A stretch of 64,000 nt of DNA, from positions 1 through 64,000 of the IMG/VR virus record IMGVR_UViG_3300035703_000043; one strand, 5' to 3'. This document shows positions 46,927 to 56,689 of this stretch, one piece after another. The stretch comes from a virus. The position numbers and the translations under genes were made by a program. The notes under the pieces are model-generated. The model made no database searches and was not told the origin of the DNA. It saw only the letters and a program-made list of their open reading frames with translations. The number at the start of each line of letters is the position of its first letter. Position 1 is the stretch's first letter.

Positions 46927-47436
46927 ATGGTTCTCCCCATTTCCGGTCAAATTAGTTTGCTATCTCTTCAAAATGAATTTGGAGGATCAAACCCAATTGG
47001 AATGGATGAGTATTATGGAAGTGGGGGTGCTCCTGGTTCTGGTCAAATTGGAATTAATACTTTTTATGGTCGGTTTGCAAATTGGACCGAGTATATGATG
47101 GGCAATGGTATTAGTATAAATTCTTATTCAGGAAACATTGTAGTTCCTGGTTCATCCCGTAGTCCAACAGTTTTTACTATTAATTTTAACAGAACTACAA
47201 CAGATTTTACGGGGACTTTAAGTATCTATGTAAATGAAGTTTTGAATTCTACTTACAGCAATGGTGCGATTGGAAATATAAACGTAGCGAACCCAAGTAT
47301 AAGTTTTGGGAGTTCCAATATAAGATTTTCTTCTATAATAATAGATACAAATCAAAACAACGATACACCATCAGAGTGGAAAGTTTCTGTCGGTAGCACT
47401 TTAGTATATTATCATTCTTATGATAATAATACATAA
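46927..47436 (+). CDS. Tail-associated structural protein (169 aa)
   Basis: MVLPISGQISLLSLQNEFGG and PIGMDEYYGSGGAPG are the conserved opening of a family of small cyanophage virion proteins. The rest is beta-rich and polar with few charges, like a capping or fibre protein. A late-type motif overlaps its start (TATAAATATGG at 46921-46931). It overlaps the following gene by 17 bases. Confidence 0.6.
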   Translation: MVLPISGQISLLSLQNEFGGSNPIGMDEYYGSGGAPGSGQIGINTFYGRFANWTEYMMGNGISINSYSGNIVVPGSSRSPTVFTINFNRTTTDFTGTLSIYVNEVLNSTYSNGAIGNINVANPSISFGSSNIRFSSIIIDTNQNNDTPSEWKVSVGSTLVYYHSYDNNT

Positions 47437-48148
47437 TAATTTGAACATACATTATCAAAAAAAAGTTTTAGATTCAATAAATCAAATATCAGAAGAATAT
47501 AGTTATTTTTTATCTACTGATGAGCACCCAAAGATGTCTCTTATTGGAGATGTTTCCTCTGATTTAAAATATATTTTCCCAAGTCCATTCAGTAAAGAAG
47601 AATTATATGAAAATTTGTTTAAGCAGTTTGAAATACAATATTCGTTGATAGATAAATCAAAAAACCCATATCTGAAATTCAACTTCAAAAAAGAAAAAAA
47701 ATTAACTTTTACTACTGGTTATGGAATTATAGTTTCAAATAGTAATCTATTAGTTTTAGATGTTGATAATCAATATCAACTTGAAGAGATGAAATCAATA
47801 TGCCCAAATATTATAACCAATTGTAAATTCAAAAGAATAAACACTGATAATCAGAATAGACTTCATTTATATTATAAAAAACCTAAAGATTTTAATCCTT
47901 CTGAAAAAATTAGAAGAATTAATTTAAAAAAGACAAATTTGTGGGTGTGTGGAATGAATTGTACTAAAGATTTGATATTTGGATTAGACACTGCACATTT
48001 TTTTCGTAATCCATATTTTAATTATGAGTTAGTTGGACATATGGACGATATAACTGAGTGTCCATCGGAAATTATTCATAGAATTATTGAAAGTGAAAAA
48101 CGATACGATTATTTTCACAGCAATAGTAGGGGCAAAATTACCACTTGA
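47420..48148 (+). CDS. Hypothetical protein with Prim-Pol-like core (242 aa)
   Basis: The middle resembles the bifunctional primase-polymerase (AEP) fold: TTGYGIIVSNSNLLVLDVDN (D114, D116), then RLHLYYKKP (H149) about 33 residues on, then INLKKTNLWVCG where other members have a metal-binding Asp/Glu. The position of the third acidic residue is asparagine (N168), so activity may be lost. Nothing in the tail-fibre context asks for a primase, which makes this unusual. It overlaps the upstream gene and ends inside the promoter at 48145. Assignment is tentative. Confidence 0.45.
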   Translation: MIIIHNNLNIHYQKKVLDSINQISEEYSYFLSTDEHPKMSLIGDVSSDLKYIFPSPFSKEELYENLFKQFEIQYSLIDKSKNPYLKFNFKKEKKLTFTTGYGIIVSNSNLLVLDVDNQYQLEEMKSICPNIITNCKFKRINTDNQNRLHLYYKKPKDFNPSEKIRRINLKKTNLWVCGMNCTKDLIFGLDTAHFFRNPYFNYELVGHMDDITECPSEIIHRIIESEKRYDYFHSNSRGKITT

Positions 48149-48173
48149 CAACCAAAAGTTTTTGTGCTATGAT
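48145..48173 (+). promoter_or_regulatory. Sigma70-type promoter
   Basis: TTGACA (48145-48150), 17-bp spacer, TATGAT (48168-48173), transcription start near 48180, 19 nt before the ATG at 48199. An early-type promoter placed within the structural gene cluster. Confidence 0.8.
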
Positions 48174-48198
48174 AGTAGAGACCCAATATTACTACAAA

Positions 48199-48372
48199 AT
48201 GCAAATTAGTCGTGAAACTCTTCGTGAACTTCAGGGAATGCAGGAGGACGTTGCATCTCATTTTACAGAAGAATTTTTTCCTATTAGTGGAGAAACTTAT
48301 TGGACTTGTGTTCAGTGTCTTGCAGAAGCAAAATTGGCAGAGCTTCGTGGTGAATTGATTTATGCTAATTGA
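48199..48372 (+). CDS. Conserved small cyanophage protein (57 aa)
   Basis: MQISRETLRELQGMQEDVAS followed by HFTEEFFPISGETYWTCVQC and LAEAKLAELRGELIYAN. The EEFFPISGETYWTCVQCLAEAKLAELRGE stretch looks highly conserved. The start at 48199 is preferred over 48145, which lies in the promoter. Function unknown; a small early protein by promoter type. Confidence 0.65.
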   Translation: MQISRETLRELQGMQEDVASHFTEEFFPISGETYWTCVQCLAEAKLAELRGELIYAN

Positions 48373-48374
48373 GT

Positions 48375-48382
48375 TCTAAATA
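48375..48382 (+). promoter_or_regulatory. Late-type motif (TCTAAATA)
   Basis: Two mismatches from TATAAATA (T-A changed, as in other CTAAATA copies here), 20 nt before the start at 48403. Confidence 0.35.
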
Positions 48383-48402
48383 AAGAAAATCAGGTTCGTT
48401 CT

Positions 48403-48675
48403 ATGAAATACCGCATAGACACTACTTACTGTTGGTATAATGGTGGAAAAGAAATAGTGTTTATGTATTTTATAAATGGCATTCCATTTACATTTGATGA
48501 GTTACCTCACACTGGAATGTACACAACAGAAATAGTAGAACACGCAAATAGTGAACTGTCATATGAACCTGAAGATTTATATCAAGCATCTTATTATTTG
48601 ATGCTTGAAGAATGTCATCCACTGATGTTTGAATTGGAATTAGAAAACCCAGAATTACTTCCTTGCGATGACTAA
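48403..48675 (+). CDS. Conserved small acidic protein (90 aa)
   Basis: MKYRIDTTYCWYNGGKEIVF, then a hydrophobic/beta segment (MYFINGIPFTFDELPHTGMY) and an acidic helical end (MLEECHPLMFELELENPELL, PCDD). Compact, soluble, with several aromatic residues. No family recognised. It follows the small conserved gene closely and shares the early-type promoter. Confidence 0.6.
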   Translation: MKYRIDTTYCWYNGGKEIVFMYFINGIPFTFDELPHTGMYTTEIVEHANSELSYEPEDLYQASYYLMLEECHPLMFELELENPELLPCDD

Positions 48676-48683
48676 AACCAAAA

Positions 48684-48720
48684 TTGACCTTTAATTACAA
48701 AAAGGGTCAAAAAAATTTCC
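48684..48720 (+). terminator. Weak terminator or stem-loop
   Basis: TTGACC (48684-48689) pairs with GGTCAA (48715-48720); the loop is long and no T run follows on the plus strand, so the call is weak. It lies in the 111-bp gap before the long fibre gene. Confidence 0.3.
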
Positions 48721-48748
48721 CGCAAAATTTTTTAGTGTAAGGTTTTTG

Positions 48749-48756
48749 ACTAAATA
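48749..48756 (+). promoter_or_regulatory. Late-type motif (ACTAAATA)
   Basis: One-to-two-base variant of the late consensus, 30 nt before the giant fibre start at 48787. Confidence 0.4.
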
Positions 48757-48786
48757 CAACTATAAAAGATTTATAGTGCTAATAAA

Positions 48787-51700
48787 ATGCCTCTGTCAAG
48801 ATTAGAGAATTTTTTAAAGAACGCTGAAGGAAATATTCTTTACGTAAATCCTTCAGATTTTGATGCTACAGATAGTTATGAGAATCAAGGTAATTCTCTA
48901 ACTCGTCCATTCAAAACAATTCAAAGAGCATTAATAGAAGCAGCAAGATTTTCGTATCAAAGTGGAAAAAATAACGACAGAATTGATAGAACTACTATAT
49001 TAGTTTATCCAGGAACTCACTATATTGATAATAGACCTGGATTTTCAATCTCAAAACAAGGGTCAAATGCTGTTTATAAAAAAAGAACAGGTACATCAAC
49101 TTGGACTGAGGTTACTTTACCAGAATTAAATGAAAATACAAATTATAATATTTTAGACACAAATAACGATTTATATAAATTTAACTCAGTTCTTGGTGGT
49201 ACAATTCTTCCCCGTGGAACTTCAATTATTGGATATGATTTAAGAAAAACAAAAATTCGTCCTCTATATGTACCAAATCCAGAGGATTCAACTGTTGATA
49301 ATACAAGCATTTTTAATGTAACTGGTACTTGTTACTTTAGTACCTTTACATTTTTAGATGCCGATTCTACAAAAACAGTATTCAGAGATTATACTGACAA
49401 TCGTTTTGTTCCTAATTTTTCACACCATAAAGTAGTTTCGTTCGCTTATGCAGATGGTGTGAATAAAGTTGCTCTTGGGACAGAGCAGACTGATTTGACT
49501 GACCTTGATATGTATTATTACAAGGTCGCAAGAGCATATGGAGATATTACAGGAAGAGGAATTGTTGATTATCCATCTCTGAACGATTTTGAACCATCTA
49601 AAGATGAATTTAGAATTGTTGGTGAGTTGCAAGCAAATCCACTTGGTATTTCAAGCATTAGTGGTGGTGATGGAATTACTAAGGCAACAAATGTAATTAC
49701 AGTTACGACAAAAAATATTCAGACTGGAGAGGAAATTCCTCATGGACTTTTTGTAGATAGTCCTGTTTTAATTTCTGGAATTACTACAGATGCTTCTGCA
49801 TTTAATGGTTCCTTTACAGTTAGAGAAGTTGTTGGAGTATCAACTTTCACATACACTTCAACATCCTCACCATCAAATCAGAACCCACAAGTCGCAGATT
49901 ATGAGTCGGGAATCGTAACAATTGAAGCAGATAGTGTAAGTTCTGCATCACCTTATGTCTTTAACTGCTCAATTCGTTCTGCATATGGATTATGTGGAAT
50001 GTGGGCAGATGGAAATAAGGCAGATGGTTTCAAGAGTATGGTTGTTGCCCAATTTACTGGGGTTTCACTTCAAAAAGATGATAATGCATTTATTATCTTC
50101 AATAAAACCACAGGAAAATATGAAGGAAATGATGTCTTAGCATTAACAAGTAATGAAAGACCATTGCACACAAATGGAAATGCAATTTATAAACCAGATT
50201 ATGAAAGTTATCACATTCGTGTTTCAAATAATGGTTTCGTTCAATGCGTTTCCATCTTTGCAATTGGATTCGCAAAACACTTTATAACTGAATCGGGTGG
50301 TGATATGAGTATCACCAACTCTAACTCAAACTTCGGTGCAATTTCACTTGAATCTGTTGGTTATAGGAATGAGTCATTTGATAGGGATGATGTAGGTTAT
50401 ATTACTCATATCATACCACCAAAAGAAATAGATGCACCAGAAAGTAATATCAATTGGCTTTCTTTTGATGTTCAAAAAACTATATCTGTAGGAGTAACAG
50501 AAAAATTATATCTTTATAATTATAAAAACAAAGAAGTTTCACCATCAAAGGACGTAGATGGTTTTAAGATTGGTGCAAAAACAAATGATTCTTTAAATCT
50601 TAATATTGTTATAGGAACTGCTCAAACAGTTTATACTTCACCAATATTAATGCCAGTTAGTGTTGGGATTGGAGTTACGGCAAGAAAAACATATACTATA
50701 GCAAGGTCTGGCAATTTAAATCAAATTTCAAATAATGTTTTAACTTTATCATCTAACCATCAATTAATTAATGGTGAAAGTGTTAGAATTTTCTCAGATA
50801 CTGGGGAAGTTCCAAATGGTCTGACTGTGAATACAGTTGCTTATGCAATTACAACTGGGTTAGCAGCAAATCAAGTTAAACTCGCATACTCATTGAATGA
50901 TGCAATTGCACAAAATGAAATCAAAGGAATTAATGATAGAGGTGGCATTCTTACCCTTGTAAGTTCTGTAACAGATAAAAAACCAGGAGAAATTGGAAGT
51001 CCAATTCAATATGATGATGCAAACGGACAATGGTATGTATTGAGTAGTAATGATTCAAATAATAAAATATACTCTGCAATTGTTGGTTTTGGAACAACTT
51101 CATTAGGAAATGAGTCATCTTCAACTTACGTAAAACGTAAATTAGATAATCGTTCAATACAAGATAGAATTTATAGATTAAGGTATGTAGTTCCTAAAGA
51201 GTATACAAACGCAAGACCACCACAAGCTGGATTTGTACTACAAGAGTCTAAGACTGTTGGAATTAGTCCAATTTCTTTTGATTATACACAATCTATTACT
51301 GAGCAAACTCCACCAGCATATCTAAGAAATGAAAAGATAATTAAAAATGCTACCGTTGGTGCTGTTTCTGGTGGTAAACAAACCGTAACTATTACCACCG
51401 AAAAACCTCACAAGTTTTTTGTTGGAGATAAAGTTAAAATTCAAAGAATCAAAAGTGAAAATAATTCTTCTGCAACTGGAATTACTTCAACATATAATGG
51501 TTCTTATTTTATTACTTCTGTACCGAGTTCCAAAACGTTTACATATGAAATTTCTGGTGTAAAAATCAATCCAGGGGCATTTACTAATCAAATTGATGAA
51601 CGTGATACAAGTCAAGAAAGAAGTCAAATTCCTTTGGCATCCAGAGAAGAATATAAAAATGATTTTTATATCTATAGAGTAGATACAATTAAATCTCATA

Positions 51701-54700
51701 TTCCAGGATTAAATGGTCAAGATGGTATCTATCATTTGATAGTATTATCTTCAAATGTATCCCCTTCTTCTGATATTGGATATAATCTTTCATCTAAGGC
51801 ATTCAATCAAGATGTTAGAAATTTATATCCACAAATTGATCTTGATAATTTCAATTCTGACCCATCAGAATCAGTAAGTTATGCTTATTCACCTGTAATT
51901 GGAAAAGTCATAACAGATGATAAGAGAAAGTCAATCACAAGAGAAAGTATAAACACATTTTTAAAGAATGCGAATGTAGGATTTGCAATTACAGGAGTTA
52001 CAGTAACTGGAACTGGATATACTACAGTAACTCTTCATACAAATGTTGAGCACAATTTTAATTCAATCAAATCAATATCAATAAAAGATCCAACTGGAGC
52101 AGGAACATCAGGGGCAGGATATGGAAATACAACAATTTATTCTTCTAATTTAATAGGAGGAAGTGGTCAAGGTGCTTCCCTTTTTGTTCCTGTTGTTGGT
52201 TCCACTGGAACAATTAATACAAATTCAATTAGAATAGTTGATGCTGGTTCCGTTTATTCGGTTGGAAATGTACTTGACGTTTCTGGTCCATCTGGAATTA
52301 CTCCGACAATTTATGCAAAGGCAGAAGTCATAGAAATAAACAATAATATTGGAGATTCTCTTGAAGTACGTGGTTTTAATACCACAGATTTAGATGGAGT
52401 TTATAAGATTACAAATGTTCCATCATCAAAATCTATAGAAATTTATGTTCCTAATGGAGTTCCATCATATCAATCAAATACAAATGGTAGAACTCCATTA
52501 GCAGCTTTAGTGTCAAAAGGTATTGGAATTAACTCATTTACATTTAATGATGTTAATACTGGAATTGTAACAGTTACAACCAGTATTTCTCATGGTTTAC
52601 TTAGAGGAAATAAATTTACAATTGTTGGTAGTGGTCATACAATATATGATAAAACATTTGTTGTAAAAGAAAATGTTGGATTAAATACTTTTACATTCAA
52701 TGTTGGAGTTGTTACGCAAACAGCAAATTCAACAACTGGAACACTTCTGAAGCATTCATTAAGTTCAAATGAACTTGTACTATCAAGAGGTGAAGACACT
52801 CTTGGATCTAGAGCATCTTATTTTTATGCAGGAATTACAACTACGATTTCTTCTGCATTGAATTTGTCAGATACAACAATTACCTTAACGAGTTCAAAGG
52901 GATTTGACCGTGGTGATTACATAGTCATCAATAATGAAATCATTCGTCTTGCCAATTCAACAAGCACAAATCAATTCAACGTCATTCGTGGTAATTTTAG
53001 TACATTTAAAACAACTGCTGAAGCAGGAACACAAGTCAAAAAAGTAAATGTAATGCCAATGGAGGTTCGTAGACCTTCATTTATGAGAGCATCTGGTCAT
53101 ACATTTGAATATCTTGGATATGGACCAGGAAATTATTCAACTGGTATGCCTCAAAAACAAACCAGAATTTTAACAGAAGATGACGTTCTTGTATCTCAAG
53201 CAAGAAAACAAAAAGGTGGTGTAGTTGTCTACACTGGAATGAACGATGTTGGTGAATTTTATTCTGGTGCAAAGAAACTAAGTTCATCAACAGGTGAAGA
53301 GAAAATTGTTGAAGCACCAATTCTCAGTTACACTGGAGATGATGCCGAAGGAACAAATACCAATAAGTTAGATGTAACATTTGATAATGTTTTAGCAAGA
53401 GGAAGAATTACTGTTGAGGGTGGTGATGGAGCAAAAGAGACAAGTCAATTTTATGGACCAGTAAGTTTTAATAAAAAAGTAGTAAGTACTTCCGATGAAG
53501 GTGTTAATGTTGAAAATCTTTATGTAAAAGGTGACACCACAACTTATAAATTAATTACAGTCGGGGTATCAACTCCAACTGATGCAAATTTAGTAAATCG
53601 TGGTAATATTTCCCTAAAATCACTTCCAAACGAAGGTTACATTGGGCAAGTTTATGTTGATGGGGAATGGAAAAAATATGGTCCAATCAGTCAATCTAAA
53701 GATATTTTAGATTTTAAAGTTGATAAAATTGGAATTGGTAATTCCAATGATTTTACAAATACTTCAAATCCTGGAGTTAATGATGTTATATTTTATGTTG
53801 GTGGAAAATCAAAATTCAAGGACGTAGTGTTTGCTGGTCAAGTTGAAATTGAATCTGGAATTACCTTAGATGATGTCAATTTTAATAATATTAATATTAG
53901 AAAAACTGCATTTTTTAGTGGAATAGGTGCTGGTACAAGTTATGCCATTTATGTTTATAATCCAGGAGATGTAGTAAATGGTTCAAATGTACCAAGACTT
54001 AGAAGTAGATTTTATGATTTAGAAGTTGCTGGAGTTTCTACATTTAGTGGTCTTGTAGGAATCGGAACAACAATTTTTACTGGAACTTCCAATCAATTGT
54101 TGCAGATTGATAGTGGTGCTTATATAAGTGGTTCTGTAGGTATAGGAACCACAAACCCAACAGATAAATTGTCTATAATTGGTGATGTTGGAATTCAAAC
54201 CAGTTTGAATTTATATTCCTCAAATCAAGTCAAAAAAGGAACAATACAAGCAGTAGAGACAACTGAAAAATATCAATCCGGTTTAGTAATTAACGTTCCT
54301 AATGGTAATGAAATTGCATTTTCTGATGGTGAATCAAGAAATGTTGTTATAACTGGTAATGGAAATCTTGGAATTGGAACCACAACTCTATCATCAAAAT
54401 TACAAGTTCACGGAACAATCGGAATATCTTCTACTGGAGATACAGAAGAACTTGTACCTGGAGGAAGAACACAATTTAGTTCAAGTAGCACCTCTGGATT
54501 TGTCTTAAATCACAATCACAGCACCGATATAGTTTTCCAAAATCAAGGAATTGAAAGATTTAGAGTTGGTAGTGGAATAACAGCAACTTATACAAGTCTT
54601 AGTGCTGGTTCTGACTTGACTGGAAGTCATTTCAAACTTAAAAATGATGGGACTGGAGACGTTGTTCTTTCTTGGTTCACAGATGATTTGAATAATCGTA

Positions 54701-56370
54701 GATGGTATGCTGGTATTGATGTAAGTGATTCTTATTCTTGGAAATTAGCAAGTACAAATAGTTCTGTTTCACCAGGACAAGAAAGTTTTGATTCAGTTGG
54801 TGAGAATACAGCAAGAAATCAAATTGAAACTAAACTTAAACTCAATCAAGATGGTGATTTAAGTGTTCTTGGTGCATTGACTCTAAATGGTTTGAACACA
54901 CCATCAAGATTTGAAGTCGGAAGTGTTGGAGTTTCAACCATTAGAGGAAATTTAAATCTTTTCAATCTTGTTAATACTAGTGGTCAAACAGTAACTGTCT
55001 CTGATTTTAAAATCAATACTGACAAATTTACTGTTGCAGGAAATACTGGAAATATTACTACAAAAGGAACAATTGTTTCTGATGGAACTTTGACTGTCAA
55101 TTCTCAAGGAAATTCATCTTTTAATGGCACTCTTGGAGTTACTGGTAATGTAACTGCTTCTGGATTTGTTGTGAATGGAAATCCAACGACAAATGGCATT
55201 TCAAATATACTAAGGGCAAATGGAACTAATTCTGCACTACAAACACAGGAGGTGATAAATGCTCTTGGGTTTACTCCTCAACCCCCAATTGCAACATCAA
55301 ATTTACCAATAGGAAACTCTGAAGTATTGAAGGATATTAGTGGTTTATTTAATGGACATCCAAAAACTGGAATATCATTCCAGTTATTTAGAACTTCGAT
55401 AGATCCAGAAACTGACACAAATTTACCATTTGTGCCACTTGGTCCTGATAATTTAATTGTTTCTCTTGGTGGTGTAATACAAAAACCATCTACTGATTAT
55501 ACAATCCGACAAGTTAAAGTCTCTGGACTTGGTGAGGAAGATCGTTACGCTTATACAAATATAATTGATTTTGTTGAAGCTCCTCCTGAAGGAACTCCTT
55601 GTTTCATTCTTGCTCTTGGTGGGCAGGGAAGTCTCAAATCTAATCAGGATTGGAACAATAAAGGTGAAATTCTTGTTGCAACAGGAGATAATGCAGCAAC
55701 AACACTTGCTGTCGGTGCCAATGGAACAATATTAACTGCTGATAGTAGTAAATCTGGTGGTGTTGAGTGGAAAAACTCTCTGGATCTTAATGGTTCTATT
55801 ACTGGAACTTCATTAAGTGCTGGTTCTGGTTCCATTAATGGTGGTTCTATTACTGGAACTTCATTAAGTGTTGGGACTGGTTCTGTTACTGCTGGTTCAT
55901 TTGTTGGAAATGGAACTATTCCAGTTGGTGGGATTATTATGTGGTCTGGTTCTACCATACCTACTGGATGGGCTCTTTGTAATGGGTTGAGTGGAACTCC
56001 AGATTTGAGGGATAAATTTATTGTTGGTTCTGGTAGTGGTTATGATATTGGAGCTACTGGTGGTAGTGCTAATGCAACTTTGGTATCTCACAGTCATACT
56101 ATGGTTGCAGACGGGTCTCATAGACATGGATATGTTTATGCGACTGGAAGTAGCATTGATGGAAATGGAACTGCAAATCATGTTAATCAAGGTGGCATTA
56201 ATGAATTAGAGCAAAGTGGAAGTCCAGATGGTAGAGGATTGAGGAAATTTTTTGCAGACACTTCAGAGAATGGATTTCACTCACACACAATCAATCCCGA
56301 AGGTTCTTCAGGAGCCAATGCAAATCTTCCTCCATACTATGCACTTGCTTTCATTATGAGAACTACATAA
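48787..56370 (+). CDS. Giant tail fibre / virion protein with tail-collar tip (2,527 aa)
   Basis: Begins MPLSRLENFLKNAEGNILYV, a start I know from very large virion proteins of T4-like cyanophages. The first part (YPGTHYIDNRPGFSI, FATRF-type strands) and much of the body are beta-rich with Thr/Asn/Gly-rich repeats. Modules of the NVGIGTTxP kind appear near 1770-1900. The C-terminus from about 2377 (GGIIMWSGSTIPTGWALCNG, DLRDKFIVGSGSGY, VSHSHTMVADGSHRHGY, FHSHTINP, NLPPYYALAFIMRTT) is a phage tail-collar domain with HxH motifs, as at the tip of T4 gp12. Late-type motif at 48749 precedes it. Confidence 0.8.
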   Translation: MPLSRLENFLKNAEGNILYVNPSDFDATDSYENQGNSLTRPFKTIQRALIEAARFSYQSGKNNDRIDRTTILVYPGTHYIDNRPGFSISKQGSNAVYKKRTGTSTWTEVTLPELNENTNYNILDTNNDLYKFNSVLGGTILPRGTSIIGYDLRKTKIRPLYVPNPEDSTVDNTSIFNVTGTCYFSTFTFLDADSTKTVFRDYTDNRFVPNFSHHKVVSFAYADGVNKVALGTEQTDLTDLDMYYYKVARAYGDITGRGIVDYPSLNDFEPSKDEFRIVGELQANPLGISSISGGDGITKATNVITVTTKNIQTGEEIPHGLFVDSPVLISGITTDASAFNGSFTVREVVGVSTFTYTSTSSPSNQNPQVADYESGIVTIEADSVSSASPYVFNCSIRSAYGLCGMWADGNKADGFKSMVVAQFTGVSLQKDDNAFIIFNKTTGKYEGNDVLALTSNERPLHTNGNAIYKPDYESYHIRVSNNGFVQCVSIFAIGFAKHFITESGGDMSITNSNSNFGAISLESVGYRNESFDRDDVGYITHIIPPKEIDAPESNINWLSFDVQKTISVGVTEKLYLYNYKNKEVSPSKDVDGFKIGAKTNDSLNLNIVIGTAQTVYTSPILMPVSVGIGVTARKTYTIARSGNLNQISNNVLTLSSNHQLINGESVRIFSDTGEVPNGLTVNTVAYAITTGLAANQVKLAYSLNDAIAQNEIKGINDRGGILTLVSSVTDKKPGEIGSPIQYDDANGQWYVLSSNDSNNKIYSAIVGFGTTSLGNESSSTYVKRKLDNRSIQDRIYRLRYVVPKEYTNARPPQAGFVLQESKTVGISPISFDYTQSITEQTPPAYLRNEKIIKNATVGAVSGGKQTVTITTEKPHKFFVGDKVKIQRIKSENNSSATGITSTYNGSYFITSVPSSKTFTYEISGVKINPGAFTNQIDERDTSQERSQIPLASREEYKNDFYIYRVDTIKSHIPGLNGQDGIYHLIVLSSNVSPSSDIGYNLSSKAFNQDVRNLYPQIDLDNFNSDPSESVSYAYSPVIGKVITDDKRKSITRESINTFLKNANVGFAITGVTVTGTGYTTVTLHTNVEHNFNSIKSISIKDPTGAGTSGAGYGNTTIYSSNLIGGSGQGASLFVPVVGSTGTINTNSIRIVDAGSVYSVGNVLDVSGPSGITPTIYAKAEVIEINNNIGDSLEVRGFNTTDLDGVYKITNVPSSKSIEIYVPNGVPSYQSNTNGRTPLAALVSKGIGINSFTFNDVNTGIVTVTTSISHGLLRGNKFTIVGSGHTIYDKTFVVKENVGLNTFTFNVGVVTQTANSTTGTLLKHSLSSNELVLSRGEDTLGSRASYFYAGITTTISSALNLSDTTITLTSSKGFDRGDYIVINNEIIRLANSTSTNQFNVIRGNFSTFKTTAEAGTQVKKVNVMPMEVRRPSFMRASGHTFEYLGYGPGNYSTGMPQKQTRILTEDDVLVSQARKQKGGVVVYTGMNDVGEFYSGAKKLSSSTGEEKIVEAPILSYTGDDAEGTNTNKLDVTFDNVLARGRITVEGGDGAKETSQFYGPVSFNKKVVSTSDEGVNVENLYVKGDTTTYKLITVGVSTPTDANLVNRGNISLKSLPNEGYIGQVYVDGEWKKYGPISQSKDILDFKVDKIGIGNSNDFTNTSNPGVNDVIFYVGGKSKFKDVVFAGQVEIESGITLDDVNFNNINIRKTAFFSGIGAGTSYAIYVYNPGDVVNGSNVPRLRSRFYDLEVAGVSTFSGLVGIGTTIFTGTSNQLLQIDSGAYISGSVGIGTTNPTDKLSIIGDVGIQTSLNLYSSNQVKKGTIQAVETTEKYQSGLVINVPNGNEIAFSDGESRNVVITGNGNLGIGTTTLSSKLQVHGTIGISSTGDTEELVPGGRTQFSSSSTSGFVLNHNHSTDIVFQNQGIERFRVGSGITATYTSLSAGSDLTGSHFKLKNDGTGDVVLSWFTDDLNNRRWYAGIDVSDSYSWKLASTNSSVSPGQESFDSVGENTARNQIETKLKLNQDGDLSVLGALTLNGLNTPSRFEVGSVGVSTIRGNLNLFNLVNTSGQTVTVSDFKINTDKFTVAGNTGNITTKGTIVSDGTLTVNSQGNSSFNGTLGVTGNVTASGFVVNGNPTTNGISNILRANGTNSALQTQEVINALGFTPQPPIATSNLPIGNSEVLKDISGLFNGHPKTGISFQLFRTSIDPETDTNLPFVPLGPDNLIVSLGGVIQKPSTDYTIRQVKVSGLGEEDRYAYTNIIDFVEAPPEGTPCFILALGGQGSLKSNQDWNNKGEILVATGDNAATTLAVGANGTILTADSSKSGGVEWKNSLDLNGSITGTSLSAGSGSINGGSITGTSLSVGTGSVTAGSFVGNGTIPVGGIIMWSGSTIPTGWALCNGLSGTPDLRDKFIVGSGSGYDIGATGGSANATLVSHSHTMVADGSHRHGYVYATGSSIDGNGTANHVNQGGINELEQSGSPDGRGLRKFFADTSENGFHSHTINPEGSSGANANLPPYYALAFIMRTT

Positions 56371-56373
56371 TAG

Positions 56374-56381
56374 CATAAATA
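56374..56381 (+). promoter_or_regulatory. T4-like late promoter motif (CATAAATA)
   Basis: One mismatch from consensus, 24 nt before the start at 56406, directly after the giant fibre stop. Confidence 0.5.
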
Positions 56382-56405
56382 CCCTCATAGTTATTCTATA
56401 AAATT

Positions 56406-56567
56406 ATGACTAAACAAGAAATGATTAGTTCTTTAACACAAAAGGCAGTTCAAATTCGTGATGAACTTGTTGCATTGGAGCAACAATTTAATGCCAAAAA
56501 AGAAGAATTCCTTAAAGTTCAAGGAGCACTTGAGGCATTAAATGAATTGGAGACAGAAGAAGAATAA
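56406..56567 (+). CDS. Small coiled-coil protein with FLKVQGA motif (53 aa)
   Basis: MTKQEMISSLTQKAVQIRDE then LVALEQQFNAKKEEFLKVQG and ALEALNELETEEE. Paralogue of the gene at 7248: both are short coiled coils whose central motif is FLKVQGA(I/L)E.L, and both follow a late-type motif. The copies lie 49 kb apart. Function unknown; a virion or assembly role fits late expression. Confidence 0.7.
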   Translation: MTKQEMISSLTQKAVQIRDELVALEQQFNAKKEEFLKVQGALEALNELETEEE

Positions 56568-56573
56568 ATAAAA

Positions 56574-56596
56574 GGGACAGAGATATTGTCCCTCTT
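56574..56596 (+). terminator. Stem-loop after the small coiled-coil gene
   Basis: GGGACA (56574-56579) pairs with TGTCCC (56587-56592) around GAGATAT, followed by TCTTG. The weak T run makes it a doubtful terminator. Confidence 0.45.
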
Positions 56597-56689
56597 GTAA
56601 TTAAAAATTGAAGTTCCTACCATTACTTTAGTAATTATAGAACAGGGGAAGTATCTATAGATTCTGAGGTTATTTTCTCCTAATATCAG

